In this document: in pieces, positions 24,301-37,417 of the stretch
Position numbering within the stretch: position 1 is the stretch's first letter
Layout: the number at the start of each line of letters is the position of its first letter
Assembly (NCBI GenBank): GCA_946699065.1
Contig: CAMPDV010002441.1
Coordinates: forward strand, 1 to 64,000
Reading direction: 5' to 3'
Length of the DNA: 64,000 nt
Source: Loxodes magnus
Taxonomy: Eukaryota; Ciliophora; Karyorelictea; Loxodida; Loxodidae
Made by a program: the position numbers and the translations under genes
The notes under the pieces: model-generated
What the model saw: the letters and a program-made list of their open reading frames with translations, nothing else
What the model was told of the DNA's origin: nothing
The model's database searches: none

Positions 24301-26816
24301 AATTTATAAAGTAAAAAAAAACATAGTTTTTGATATGTTTTGAAGTGAGAATACGAAATTTTAATACCAGAGTGAGTTAACAATGTATGAAAAAAAGTAG
24401 AGTAATTTATAAAGTAAAAAAAAACATAGTTTTTGATATGTTTTGAAGTGAGAATACGAAATTTTAATACCAGAGTGAGTTAACAATGTATGAAAAAAAG
24501 TAGAGTAATTTTTAAAGTAAAAAAAAACATAGTTTTTGATATGTTTTGAAGTGAGAATACGAAATTTTAATACCAGAGTGAGTTAACAATGTATGAAAAA
24601 AAGTAGAGTAATTTTTAAAGTAAAAAAAAACATAGTTTTTGATATGTTTTGAAGTGAGAATACGAAATTTTAATACCAGAGTGAGTTAACAATGTATGAA
24701 AAAAAGTAGAGTAATTTTTAAAGTAAAAAAAAACATAGTTTTTGATATGTTTTGAAGTGAGAATACGAAATTTTAATACCAGAGTGAGTTAACAATGTAT
24801 GAAAAAAAGTAGAGTAATTTTTAAAGTAAAAAAAAACATAGTTTTTGATATGTTTTGAAGTGAGAATACGAAATTTTAATACCAGAGTGAGTTAACAATG
24901 TATGAAAAAAAGTAGAGTAATTTATAAAGTAAAAAAAAACATAGTTTTTGATATGTTTTGAAGTGAGAATACGAAATTTTAATACCAGAGTGAGTTAACA
25001 ATGTATGAAAAAAAGTAGAGTAATTTATAAAGTAAAAAAAAACATAGTTTTTGATATGTTTTGAAGTGAGAATACGAAATTTTAATACCAGAGTGAGTTA
25101 ACAATGTATGAAAAAAAGTAGAGTAATTTTTAAAGTAAAAAAAAACATAGTTTTTGATATGTTTTGAAGTGAGAATACGAAATTTTAATACCAGAGTGAG
25201 TTAACAATGTATGAAAAAAAGTAGAGTAATTTTTAAAGTAAAAAAAAACATAGTTTTTGATATGTTTTGAAGTGAGAATACGAAATTTTAATACCAGAGT
25301 GAGTTAACAATGTATGAAAAAAAGTAGAGTAATTTTTAAAGTAAAAAAAAACATAGTTTTTGATATGTTTTGAAGTGAGAATACGAAATTTTAATACCAG
25401 AGTGAGTTAACAATGTATGAAAAAAAGTAGAGTAATTTATAAAGTAAAAAAAAACATAGTTTTTGATATGTTTTGAAGTGAGAATACGAAATTTTAATAC
25501 CAGAGTGAGTTAACAATGTATGAAAAAAAGTAGAGTAATTTATAAAGTAAAAAAAAACATAGTTTTTGATATGTTTTGAAGTGAGAATACGAAATTTTAA
25601 TACCAGAGTGAGTTAACAATGTATGAAAAAAAGTAGAGTAATTTATAAAGTAAAAAAAAACATAGTTTTTGATATGTTTTGAAGTGAGAATACGAAATTT
25701 TAATACCAGAGTGAGTTAACAATGTATGAAAAAAAGTAGAGTAATTTATAAAGTAAAAAAAAACATAGTTTTTGATATGTTTTGAAGTGAGAATACGAAA
25801 TTTTAATACCAGAGTGAGTTAACAATGTATGAAAAAAAGTAGAGTAATTTTTAAAGTAAAAAAAAACATAGTTTTTGATATGTTTTGAAGTGAGAATACG
25901 AAATTTTAATACCAGAGTGAGTTAACAATGTATGAAAAAAAGTAGAGTAATTTTTAAAGTAAAAAAAAACATAGTTTTTGATATGTTTTGAAGTGAGAAT
26001 ACGAAATTTTAATACCAGAGTGAGTTAACAATGTATGAAAAAAAGTAGAGTAATTTTTAAAGTAAAAAAAAACATAGTTTTTGATATGTTTTGAAGTGAG
26101 AATACGAAATTTTAATACCAGAGTGAGTTAACAATGTATGAAAAAAAGTAGAGTAATTTTTAAAGTAAAAAAAAACATAGTTTTTGATATGTTTTGAAGT
26201 GAGAATACGAAATTTTAATACCAGAGTGAGTTAACAATGTATGAAAAAAAGTAGAGTAATTTTTAAAGTAAAAAAAAACATAGTTTTTGATATGTTTTGA
26301 AGTGAGAATACGAAATTTTAATACCAGAGTGAGTTAACAATGTATGAAAAAAAGTAGAGTAATTTTTAAAGTAAAAAAAAACATAGTTTTTGATATGTTT
26401 TGAAGTGAGAATACGAAATTTTAATACCAGAGTGAGTTAACAATGTATGAAAAAAAGTAGAGTAATTTATAAAGTAAAAAAAAACATAGTTTTTGATATG
26501 TTTTGAAGTGAGAATACGAAATTTTAATACCAGAGTGAGTTAACAATGTATGAAAAATAGTTGTGTAATTTATAAAGTAAAAAAAAACATAGTTTTTGAT
26601 ATGTTTTGAAGTGAGAATACGAAATTTTAATACCAGAGTGAGTTAACAATGTATGAAAAAAAGTTGTGTAATTTTTAAAGTAAAAAAAAACATAGTTTTT
26701 GATATGTTTTGAAGTGAGAATACGAAATTTTAATACCAGAGTGAGTTAACAATGTATGAAAAAAAGTTGTGTAATTTTTAAAGTAAAAAAAAACATAGTT
26801 TTTGATATGTTTTGAA

Positions 26817-27330
26817 GTGAGAATACGAAATTTTAATACCAGAGTGAGTTAACAATGTATGAAAAAAAGTAGAGTAATTTATAAAGTAAAAAAAAACATA
26901 GTTTTTGATATGTTTTGAAGTGAGAATACGAAATTTTAATACCAGAGTGAGTTAACAATGTATGAAAAAAAGTAGAGTAATTTTTAAAGTAAAAAAAACA
27001 TAGTTTTTGATATGTTTTGAAGTGAGAATACGAAATTTTAATACCAGAGTGAGTTAACAATGTATGAAAAAAAGTAGAGTAATTTATAAAGTAAAAAAAA
27101 ACATAGTTTTTGATATGTTTTGAAGTGAGAATACGAAATTTTAATACCAGAGTGAGTTAACAATGTATGAAAAAAAGTAGAGTAATTTATAAAGTAAAAA
27201 AAAACATAGTTTTTGATATGTTTTGAAGTGAGAATACGAAATTTTAATACCAGAGTGAGTTAACAATGTATGAAAAAAAGTAGAGTAATTTTTAAAGTAA
27301 AAAAAAACATAGTTTTTGATATGTTTTGAA
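26817..27330. repeat. 5-monomer tandem duplication in zone 3, copy 1
   Basis: Type A units in the order 65A, 65T (A-run of 8, so 102 bp), 65A, 65A, 65T; 514 bp in all. The next 514 bp (27331-27844) repeats the same order, including the short A-run in the second unit. Confidence 0.8.
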
Positions 27331-27844
27331 GTGAGAATACGAAATTTTAATACCAGAGTGAGTTAACAATGTATGAAAAAAAGTAGAGTAATTTATAAAG
27401 TAAAAAAAAACATAGTTTTTGATATGTTTTGAAGTGAGAATACGAAATTTTAATACCAGAGTGAGTTAACAATGTATGAAAAAAAGTAGAGTAATTTTTA
27501 AAGTAAAAAAAACATAGTTTTTGATATGTTTTGAAGTGAGAATACGAAATTTTAATACCAGAGTGAGTTAACAATGTATGAAAAAAAGTAGAGTAATTTA
27601 TAAAGTAAAAAAAAACATAGTTTTTGATATGTTTTGAAGTGAGAATACGAAATTTTAATACCAGAGTGAGTTAACAATGTATGAAAAAAAGTAGAGTAAT
27701 TTATAAAGTAAAAAAAAACATAGTTTTTGATATGTTTTGAAGTGAGAATACGAAATTTTAATACCAGAGTGAGTTAACAATGTATGAAAAAAAGTAGAGT
27801 AATTTTTAAAGTAAAAAAAAACATAGTTTTTGATATGTTTTGAA
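27331..27844. repeat. 5-monomer tandem duplication in zone 3, copy 2
   Basis: Same order of 65A/65T units and the same 102-bp second unit as 26817-27330. The inherited 8-A run shows that this length change is a real, copied variant and not a random homopolymer error. Confidence 0.8.
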
Positions 27845-30800
27845 GTGAGAATACGAAATTTTAATACCAGAGTGAGTTAACAATGTATGAAAAAAAGTAG
27901 AGTAATTTATAAAGTAAAAAAAAACATAGTTTTTGATATGTTTTGAAGTGAGAATACGAAATTTTAATACCAGAGTGAGTTAACAATGTATGAAAAAAAG
28001 TAGAGTAATTTATAAAGTAAAAAAAAACATAGTTTTTGATATGTTTTGAAGTGAGAATACGAAATTTTAATACCAGAGTGAGTTAACAATGTATGAAAAA
28101 AAGTAGAGTAATTTATAAAGTAAAAAAAAACATAGTTTTTGATATGTTTTGAAGTGAGAATACGAAATTTTAATACCAGAGTGAGTTAACAATGTATGAA
28201 AAAAAGTTGTGTAATTTTTAAAGTAAAAAAAAACATAGTTTTTGATATGTTTTGAAGTGAGAATACGAAATTTTAATACCAGAGTGAGTTAACAATGTAT
28301 GAAAAAAAGTAGAGTAATTTATAAAGTAAAAAAAAACATAGTTTTTGATATGTTTTGAAGTGAGAATACGAAATTTTAATACCAGAGTGAGTTAACAATG
28401 TATGAAAAAAAGTAGAGTAATTTATAAAGTAAAAAAAAACATAGTTTTTGATATGTTTTGAAGTGAGAATACGAAATTTTAATACCAGAGTGAGTTAACA
28501 ATGTATGAAAAAAAGTAGAGTAATTTATAAAGTAAAAAAAAACATAGTTTTTGATATGTTTTGAAGTGAGAATACGAAATTTTAATACCAGAGTGAGTTA
28601 ACAATGTATGAAAAATAGTTGTGTAATTTATAAAGTAAAAAAAAACATAGTTTTTGATATGTTTTGAAGTGAGAATACGAAATTTTAATACCAGAGTGAG
28701 TTAACAATGTATGAAAAAAAGTAGAGTAATTTATAAAGTAAAAAAAAACATAGTTTTTGATATGTTTTGAAGTGAGAATACGAAATTTTAATACCAGAGT
28801 TAGTTAACAATGTATGAAAAAAAGTAGAGTAATTTATAAAGTAAAAAAAAACATAGTTTTTGATATGTTTTGAAGTGAGAATACGAAATTTTAATACCAG
28901 AGTGAGTTAACAATGTATGAAAAAAAGTAGAGTAATTTATAAAGTAAAAAAAAACATAGTTTTTGATATGTTTTGAAGTGAGAATACGAAATTTTAATAC
29001 CAGAGTGAGTTAACAATGTATGAAAAAAAGTAGAGTAATTTATAAAGTAAAAAAAAACATAGTTTTTGATATGTTTTGAAGTGAGAATACGAAATTTTAA
29101 TACCAGAGTGAGTTAACAATGTATGAAAAAAAGTAGAGTAATTTATAAAGTAAAAAAAAACATAGTTTTTGATATGTTTTGAAGTGAGAATACGAAATTT
29201 TAATACCAGAGTGAGTTAACAATGTATGAAAAAAAGTAGAGTAATTTATAAAGTAAAAAAAAACATAGTTTTTGATATGTTTTGAAGTGAGAATACGAAA
29301 TTTTAATACCAGAGTGAGTTAACAATGTATGAAAAAAAGTTGTGTAATTTATAAAGTAAAAAAAAACATAGTTTTTGATATGTTTTGAAGTGAGAATACG
29401 AAATTTTAATACCAGAGTGAGTTAACAATGTATGAAAAAAAGTAGAGTAATTTATAAAGTAAAAAAAAACATAGTTTTTGATATGTTTTGAAGTGAGAAT
29501 ACGAAATTTTAATACCAGAGTGAGTTAACAATGTATGAAAAAAAGTAGAGTAATTTATAAAGTAAAAAAAAACATAGTTTTTGATATGTTTTGAAGTGAG
29601 AATACGAAATTTTAATACCAGAGTGAGTTAACAATGTATGAAAAAAAGTAGAGTAATTTATAAAGTAAAAAAAAACATAGTTTTTGATATGTTTTGAAGT
29701 GAGAATACGAAATTTTAATACCAGAGTGAGTTAACAATGTATGAAAAAAAGTAGAGTAATTTATAAAGTAAAAAAAAACATAGTTTTTGATATGTTTTGA
29801 AGTGAGAATACGAAATTTTAATACCAGAGTGAGTTAACAATGTATGAAAAAAAGTAGAGTAATTTATAAAGTAAAAAAAAACATAGTTTTTGATATGTTT
29901 TGAAGTGAGAATACGAAATTTTAATACCAGAGTGAGTTAACAATGTATGAAAAAAAGTAGAGTAATTTATAAAGTAAAAAAAAACATAGTTTTTGATATG
30001 TTTTGAAGTGAGAATACGAAATTTTAATACCAGAGTGAGTTAACAATGTATGAAAAAAAGTAGAGTAATTTATAAAGTAAAAAAAAACATAGTTTTTGAT
30101 ATGTTTTGAAGTGAGAATACGAAATTTTAATACCAGAGTGAGTTAACAATGTATGAAAAATAGTTGTGTAATTTATAAAGTAAAAAAAAACATAGTTTTT
30201 GATATGTTTTGAAGTGAGAATACGAAATTTTAATACCAGAGTGAGTTAACAATGTATGAAAAAAAGTAGAGTAATTTATAAAGTAAAAAAAAACATAGTT
30301 TTTGATATGTTTTGAAGTGAGAATACGAAATTTTAATACCAGAGTTAGTTAACAATGTATGAAAAAAAGTAGAGTAATTTATAAAGTAAAAAAAAACATA
30401 GTTTTTGATATGTTTTGAAGTGAGAATACGAAATTTTAATACCAGAGTGAGTTAACAATGTATGAAAAAAAGTAGAGTAATTTATAAAGTAAAAAAAAAC
30501 ATAGTTTTTGATATGTTTTGAAGTGAGAATACGAAATTTTAATACCAGAGTGAGTTAACAATGTATGAAAAAAAGTAGAGTAATTTATAAAGTAAAAAAA
30601 AACATAGTTTTTGATATGTTTTGAAGTGAGAATACGAAATTTTAATACCAGAGTGAGTTAACAATGTATGAAAAAAAGTAGAGTAATTTATAAAGTAAAA
30701 AAAAACATAGTTTTTGATATGTTTTGAAGTGAGAATACGAAATTTTAATACCAGAGTGAGTTAACAATGTATGAAAAAAAGTAGAGTAATTTATAAAGTA

Positions 30801-33612
30801 AAAAAAAACATAGTTTTTGATATGTTTTGAAGTGAGAATACGAAATTTTAATACCAGAGTGAGTTAACAATGTATGAAAAAAAGTAGAGTAATTTATAAA
30901 GTAAAAAAAAACATAGTTTTTGATATGTTTTGAAGTGAGAATACGAAATTTTAATACCAGAGTGAGTTAACAATGTATGAAAAAAAGTTGTGTAATTTAT
31001 AAAGTAAAAAAAAACATAGTTTTTGATATGTTTTGAAGTGAGAATACGAAATTTTAATACCAGAGTGAGTTAACAATGTATGAAAAAAAGTAGAGTAATT
31101 TTTAAAGTAAAAAAAAACATAGTTTTTGATATGTTTTGAAGTGAGAATACGAAATTTTAATACCAGAGTTAGTTAACAATGTATGAAAAAAAGTAGAGTA
31201 ATTTATAAAGTAAAAAAAAACATAGTTTTTGATATGTTTTGAAGTGAGAATACGAAATTTTAATACCAGAGTGAGTTAACAATGTATGAAAAAAAGTAGA
31301 GTAATTTATAAAGTAAAAAAAAACATAGTTTTTGATATGTTTTGAAGTGAGAATACGAAATTTTAATACCAGAGTGAGTTAACAATGTATGAAAAAAAGT
31401 AGAGTAATTTATAAAGTAAAAAAAAACATAGTTTTTGATATGTTTTGAAGTGAGAATACGAAATTTTAATACCAGAGTGAGTTAACAATGTATGAAAAAA
31501 AGTAGAGTAATTTTTAAAGTAAAAAAAAACATAGTTTTTGATATGTTTTGAAGTGAGAATACGAAATTTTAATACCAGAGTGAGTTAACAATGTATGAAA
31601 AAAAGTAGAGTAATTTATAAAGTAAAAAAAAACATAGTTTTTGATATGTTTTGAAGTGAGAATACGAAATTTTAATACCAGAGTGAGTTAACAATGTATG
31701 AAAAAAAGTTGTGTAATTTATAAAGTAAAAAAAAACATAGTTTTTGATATGTTTTGAAGTGAGAATACGAAATTTTAATACCAGAGTGAGTTAACAATGT
31801 ATGAAAAATAGTTGTGTAATTTATAAAGTAAAAAAAAACATAGTTTTTGATATGTTTTGAAGTGAGAATACGAAATTTTAATACCAGAGTGAGTTAACAA
31901 TGTATGAAAAATAGTAGTGTAATTTATAAAGTAAAAAAAAACATAGTTTTTGATATGTTTTGAAGTGAGAATACGAAATTTTAATACCAGAGTGAGTTAA
32001 CAATGTATGAAAAAAAGTTGTGTAATTTATAAAGTAAAAAAAAACATAGTTTTTGATATGTTTTGAAGTGAGAATACGAAATTTTAATACCAGAGTGAGT
32101 TAACAATGTATGAAAAATAGTAGTGTAATTTATAAAGTAAAAAAAAACATAGTTTTTGATATGTTTTGAAGTGAGAATACGAAATTTTAATACCAGAGTG
32201 AGTTAACAATGTATGAAAAATAGTTGTGTAATTTATAAAGTAAAAAAAAACATAGTTTTTGATATGTTTTGAAGTGAGAATACGAAATTTTAATACCAGA
32301 GTGAGTTAACAATGTATGAAAAAAAGTAGAGTAATTTATAAAGTAAAAAAAAACATAGTTTTTGATATGTTTTGAAGTGAGAATACGAAATTTTAATACC
32401 AGAGTGAGTTAACAATGTATGAAAAAAAGTAGAGTAATTTATAAAGTAAAAAAAAACATAGTTTTTGATATGTTTTGAAGTGAGAATACGAAATTTTAAT
32501 ACCAGAGTGAGTTAACAATGTATGAAAAAAAGTTGTGTAATTTATAAAGTAAAAAAAAACATAGTTTTTGATATGTTTTGAAGTGAGAATACGAAATTTT
32601 AATACCAGAGTGAGTTAACAATGTATGAAAAATAGTTGTGTATCTTTTAAAGTAAAAAAAAACATTGTTTTTGATATGTTTTGAAGTGAGAATACGAAAT
32701 TTTAATACCAGAGTGAGTTAACAATGTATGAAAAAAAGTAGAGTAATTTATAAAGTAAAAAAAAACATTGTTTTTGATATGTTTTGAAGTGAGAATACGA
32801 AATTTTAATACCAGAGTGAGTTAACAATGTATGAAAAATAGTAGTGTAATTTTTAAAGTTAAAAAAAACATAGTTTTTGATATGTTCAAAAGTGAGAATA
32901 CGAAATTTTAATACCAGAGTGAGTTAACAATGTATGAAAAATAGTTGTGTAATTTTTAAAGTAAAAAAAAACATAGTTTTTGATATGTTTTGAAGTGAGA
33001 ATACGAAATTTTAATACCAGAGTGAGTTAACAATGTATGAAAAATAGTAGTGTAATTTTTAAAGTAAAAAAAAACATAGTTTTTGATATGTTCAAAAGTG
33101 AGAATACGAAATTTTAATACCAGAGTGAGTTAACAATGTAAGAAAAATAGTTGTGTAATTTTTAAAGTAAAAAAAAACATAGTTTTTGATATGTTTTGAA
33201 GTGAGAATACGAAATTTTAATACCAGAGTGAGTTAACAATGTATGAAAAATAGTAGTGTAATTTTTAAAGTAAAAAAAAACATAGTTTTTGATATGTTTT
33301 GAAGTGAGAATACGAAATTTTAATACCAGAGTGAGTTAACAATGAATGAAAAAAAGTAGAGTAATTTATAAAGTAAAAAAAAACATAGTTTTTGATATGT
33401 TCAAAAGTGAGAATACGAAATTTTAATACCAGAGTGAGTTAACAATGTATGAAAAAAAGTAGTGTAATTTTTAAAGTAAAAAAAAACATTGTTTTTGATA
33501 TGTTTTGAAGTGAGAATACGAAATTTTAATACCAGAGTGAGTTAACAATGTATGAAAAATAGTAGTGTAATTTATAAAGTAAAAAAAAACATTGTTTTTG
33601 ATATGTTTTGAA

Positions 33613-33715
33613 GTGAGAATACGAAATTTTAATACCAGAGTGAGTTAACAATGTATGAAAAATAGTTGTGTAATTTTTAAATTAATAATAAGCACAGTTT
33701 TTGATATGTTTTGAA
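33613..33715 (+). repeat. AAGCACAG-variant monomer, copy 2
   Basis: 103-bp type B unit with AAGCACAG at 33690-33697 and the ordinary TTTTGAA tail. It is preceded by GAATG/TTCAAAA, then two type D 84T units, the same context as copies 3 and 4. Confidence 0.9.
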
Positions 33716-34332
33716 GTGAGAATACGAAATTTTAATACCAGAGTGAGTTAACAATGTATGAAAAATAGTTGTGTAATTTTTAAAGTAAAAAAAAACATAG
33801 TTTTTGATATGTTTTGAAGTGAGAATACGAAATTTTAATACCAGAGTGAGTTAACAATGTATGAAAAATAGTTGTGTAATTTATAAAGTAAAAAAAAACA
33901 TAGTTTTTGATATGTTTTGAAGTGAGAATACGAAATTTTAATACCAGAGTGAGTTAACAATGTATGAAAAAAAGTAGAGTAATTTATAAAGTAAAAAAAA
34001 ACATAGTTTTTGATATGTTTTGAAGTGAGAATACGAAATTTTAATACCAGAGTGAGTTAACAATGTATGAAAAAAAGTAGAGTAATTTATAAAGTAAAAA
34101 AAAACATAGTTTTTGATATGTTTTGAAGTGAGAATACGAAATTTTAATACCAGAGTGAGTTAACAATGTATGAAAAATAGTAGAGTAATTTATAAAGTAA
34201 AAAAAACATTGTTTTGTTAGTATTTTGAAGTGAGAATACGAAATTTTAATACCAGAGTGAGTTAACAATGAATGAAAAAAAGTAGAGTAATTTATAAAGT
34301 AAAAAAAAACATTGTTTTTGATATGTTTTGAA

Positions 34333-35463
34333 GTGAGAATACGAAATTTTAATACCAGAGTGAGTTAACAATGTATGAAAAATAGTAGAGTAATTTATAA
34401 AGTAAAAAAAAACATTGTTTTGTTAGTATTTTGAAGTGAGAATACGAAATTTTAATACCAGAGTGAGTTAACAATGTATGAAAAAAAGTAGAGTAATTTA
34501 TAAAGTAAAAAAAAACATTGTTTTTGATATGTTTTGAAGTGAGAATACGAAATTTTAATACCAGAGTGAGTTAACAATGTATGAAAAATAGTTGTGTAAT
34601 TTTTAAAGTAAAAAAAAACATTGTTTTTGATATGTTTTGAAGTGAGAATACGAAATTTTAATACCAGAGTGAGTTAACAATGTATGAAAAATAGTAGTGT
34701 AATTTTTAAAGTTAAAAAAAACATAGTTTTTGATATGTTCAAAAGTGAGAATACGAAATTTTAATACCAGAGTGAGTTAACAATGTATGAAAAATAGTTG
34801 TGTAATTTTTAAAGTAAAAAAAAACATAGTTTTTGATATGTTTTGAAGTGAGAATACGAAATTTTAATACCAGAGTGAGTTAACAATGTATGAAAAATAG
34901 TAGTGTAATTTTTAAAGTAAAAAAAAACATAGTTTTTGATATGTTCAAAAGTGAGAATACGAAATTTTAATACCAGAGTGAGTTAACAATGTATGAAAAA
35001 AAGTAGTGTAATTTTTAAAGTAAAAAAAAACATAGTTTTTGATATGTTTTGAAGTGAGAATACGAAATTTTAATACCAGAGTGAGTTAACAATGTATGAA
35101 AAATAGTTGTGTAATTTTTAAAGTTAAAAAAAACATAGTTTTTGATATGTTCAAAAGTGAGAATACGAAATTTTAATACCAGAGTGAGTTAACAATGTAT
35201 GAAAAATAGTAGAGTAATTTATAAAGTAAAAAAAACATTGTTTTGTTAGTATTTTGAAGTGAGAATACGAAATTTTAATACCAGAGTGAGTTAACAATGT
35301 ATGAAAAAAAGTAGAGTAATTTATAAAGTAAAAAAAAACATAGTTTTTGATATGTTTTGAAGTGAGAATACGAAATTTTAATACCAGAGTGAGTTAACAA
35401 TGTATGAAAAATAGTAGAGTAATTTATAAAGTAAAAAAAACATTGTTTTGTTAGTATTTTGAA
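34333..35463. repeat. 11-monomer higher-order repeat, copy 1
   Basis: 1131 bp. Order: C/GTTAGTA, A/84T, B65T/84T, D/72T/TTCAAAA, B65T, D/TTCAAAA, D with 51A, B65T/72T/TTCAAAA, C/GTTAGTA, A, C/GTTAGTA. The same order returns at 36287-37417, also 1131 bp, with one type difference (the seventh unit) and a 72T change in the tenth. Confidence 0.85.
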
Positions 35464-36286
35464 GTGAGAATACGAAATTTTAATACCAGAGTGAGTTAAC
35501 AATGTATGAAAAAAAGTAGTGTAATTTATAAAGTAAAAAAAAACATAGTTTTTGATATGTTTTGAAGTGAGAATACGAAATTTTAATACCAGAGTGAGTT
35601 AACAATGTATGAAAAATAGTTGTGTAATTTTTAAAGTAAAAAAAACATTGTTTTGTTAGTATTTTGAAGTGAGAATACGAAATTTTAATACCAGAGTGAG
35701 TTAACAATGTATGAAAAAAAGTAGTGTAATTTATAAAGTAAAAAAAAACATAGTTTTTGATATGTTTTGAAGTGAGAATACGAAATTTTAATACCAGAGT
35801 GAGTTAACAATGTATGAAAAATAGTTGTGTAATTTTTAAAGTAAAAAAAAACATAGTTTTTGATATGTTTTGAAGTGAGAATACGAAATTTTAATACCAG
35901 AGTGAGTTAACAATGTATGAAAAATAGTTGTGTAATTTTTAAAGTAAAAAAAAACATAGTTTTTGATATGTTTTGAAGTGAGAATACGAAATTTTAATAC
36001 CAGAGTGAGTTAACAATGTATGAAAAAAAGTAGTGTAATTTATAAAGTAAAAAAAAACATAGTTTTTGATATGTTTTGAAGTGAGAATACGAAATTTTAA
36101 TACCAGAGTGAGTTAACAATGTATGAAAAATAGTAGTGTAATTTTTAAAGTAAAAAAAAACATAGTTTTTGATATGTTTTGAAGTGAGAATACGAAATTT
36201 TAATACCAGAGTGAGTTAACAATGTATGAAAAAAAGTAGAGTAATTTATAAAGTAAAAAAAAACATTGTTTTTGATATGTTTTGAA

Positions 36287-37417
36287 GTGAGAATACGAAA
36301 TTTTAATACCAGAGTGAGTTAACAATGTATGAAAAATAGTAGAGTAATTTATAAAGTAAAAAAAAACATTGTTTTGTTAGTATTTTGAAGTGAGAATACG
36401 AAATTTTAATACCAGAGTGAGTTAACAATGTATGAAAAAAAGTAGAGTAATTTATAAAGTAAAAAAAAACATTGTTTTTGATATGTTTTGAAGTGAGAAT
36501 ACGAAATTTTAATACCAGAGTGAGTTAACAATGTATGAAAAATAGTTGTGTAATTTTTAAAGTAAAAAAAAACATTGTTTTTGATATGTTTTGAAGTGAG
36601 AATACGAAATTTTAATACCAGAGTGAGTTAACAATGTATGAAAAATAGTAGTGTAATTTTTAAAGTTAAAAAAAACATAGTTTTTGATATGTTCAAAAGT
36701 GAGAATACGAAATTTTAATACCAGAGTGAGTTAACAATGTATGAAAAATAGTTGTGTAATTTTTAAAGTAAAAAAAAACATAGTTTTTGATATGTTTTGA
36801 AGTGAGAATACGAAATTTTAATACCAGAGTGAGTTAACAATGTATGAAAAATAGTAGTGTAATTTTTAAAGTAAAAAAAAACATAGTTTTTGATATGTTC
36901 AAAAGTGAGAATACGAAATTTTAATACCAGAGTGAGTTAACAATGTATGAAAAATAGTTGTGTAATTTTTAAAGTAAAAAAAAACATAGTTTTTGATATG
37001 TTTTGAAGTGAGAATACGAAATTTTAATACCAGAGTGAGTTAACAATGTATGAAAAATAGTTGTGTAATTTTTAAAGTTAAAAAAAACATAGTTTTTGAT
37101 ATGTTCAAAAGTGAGAATACGAAATTTTAATACCAGAGTGAGTTAACAATGTATGAAAAATAGTAGAGTAATTTATAAAGTAAAAAAAACATTGTTTTGT
37201 TAGTATTTTGAAGTGAGAATACGAAATTTTAATACCAGAGTGAGTTAACAATGTATGAAAAAAAGTAGAGTAATTTATAAAGTTAAAAAAAACATAGTTT
37301 TTGATATGTTTTGAAGTGAGAATACGAAATTTTAATACCAGAGTGAGTTAACAATGTATGAAAAATAGTAGAGTAATTTATAAAGTAAAAAAAACATTGT
37401 TTTGTTAGTATTTTGAA
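36287..37417. repeat. 11-monomer higher-order repeat, copy 2
   Basis: Matches 34333-35463 unit by unit and in total length, at an offset of 1954 bp (19 monomers). The seventh unit is type B 65T here instead of type D, and the tenth has 72T. The copies are separated by eight units that do not match, so this is a dispersed block within the array, not an immediate tandem. Confidence 0.85.

Larger units (their letters stand above)
14872..32582. repeat. Zone 3: type A-dominated block
   Basis: About 172 monomers, mostly type A (51A, A/A at 55/57), with 65A and 65T units interspersed and nearly always 84A and the TTTTGAA tail. Type B units are a minority. Units combining 51A with T/T are also seen (for example near 16050, 17595, 20890, 23155, 26660). 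Low diversity over about 17.7 kb suggests recent expansion or strong homogenisation. One C-type unit with TTCAAAA (18270-18372) stands alone. Confidence 0.8.
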
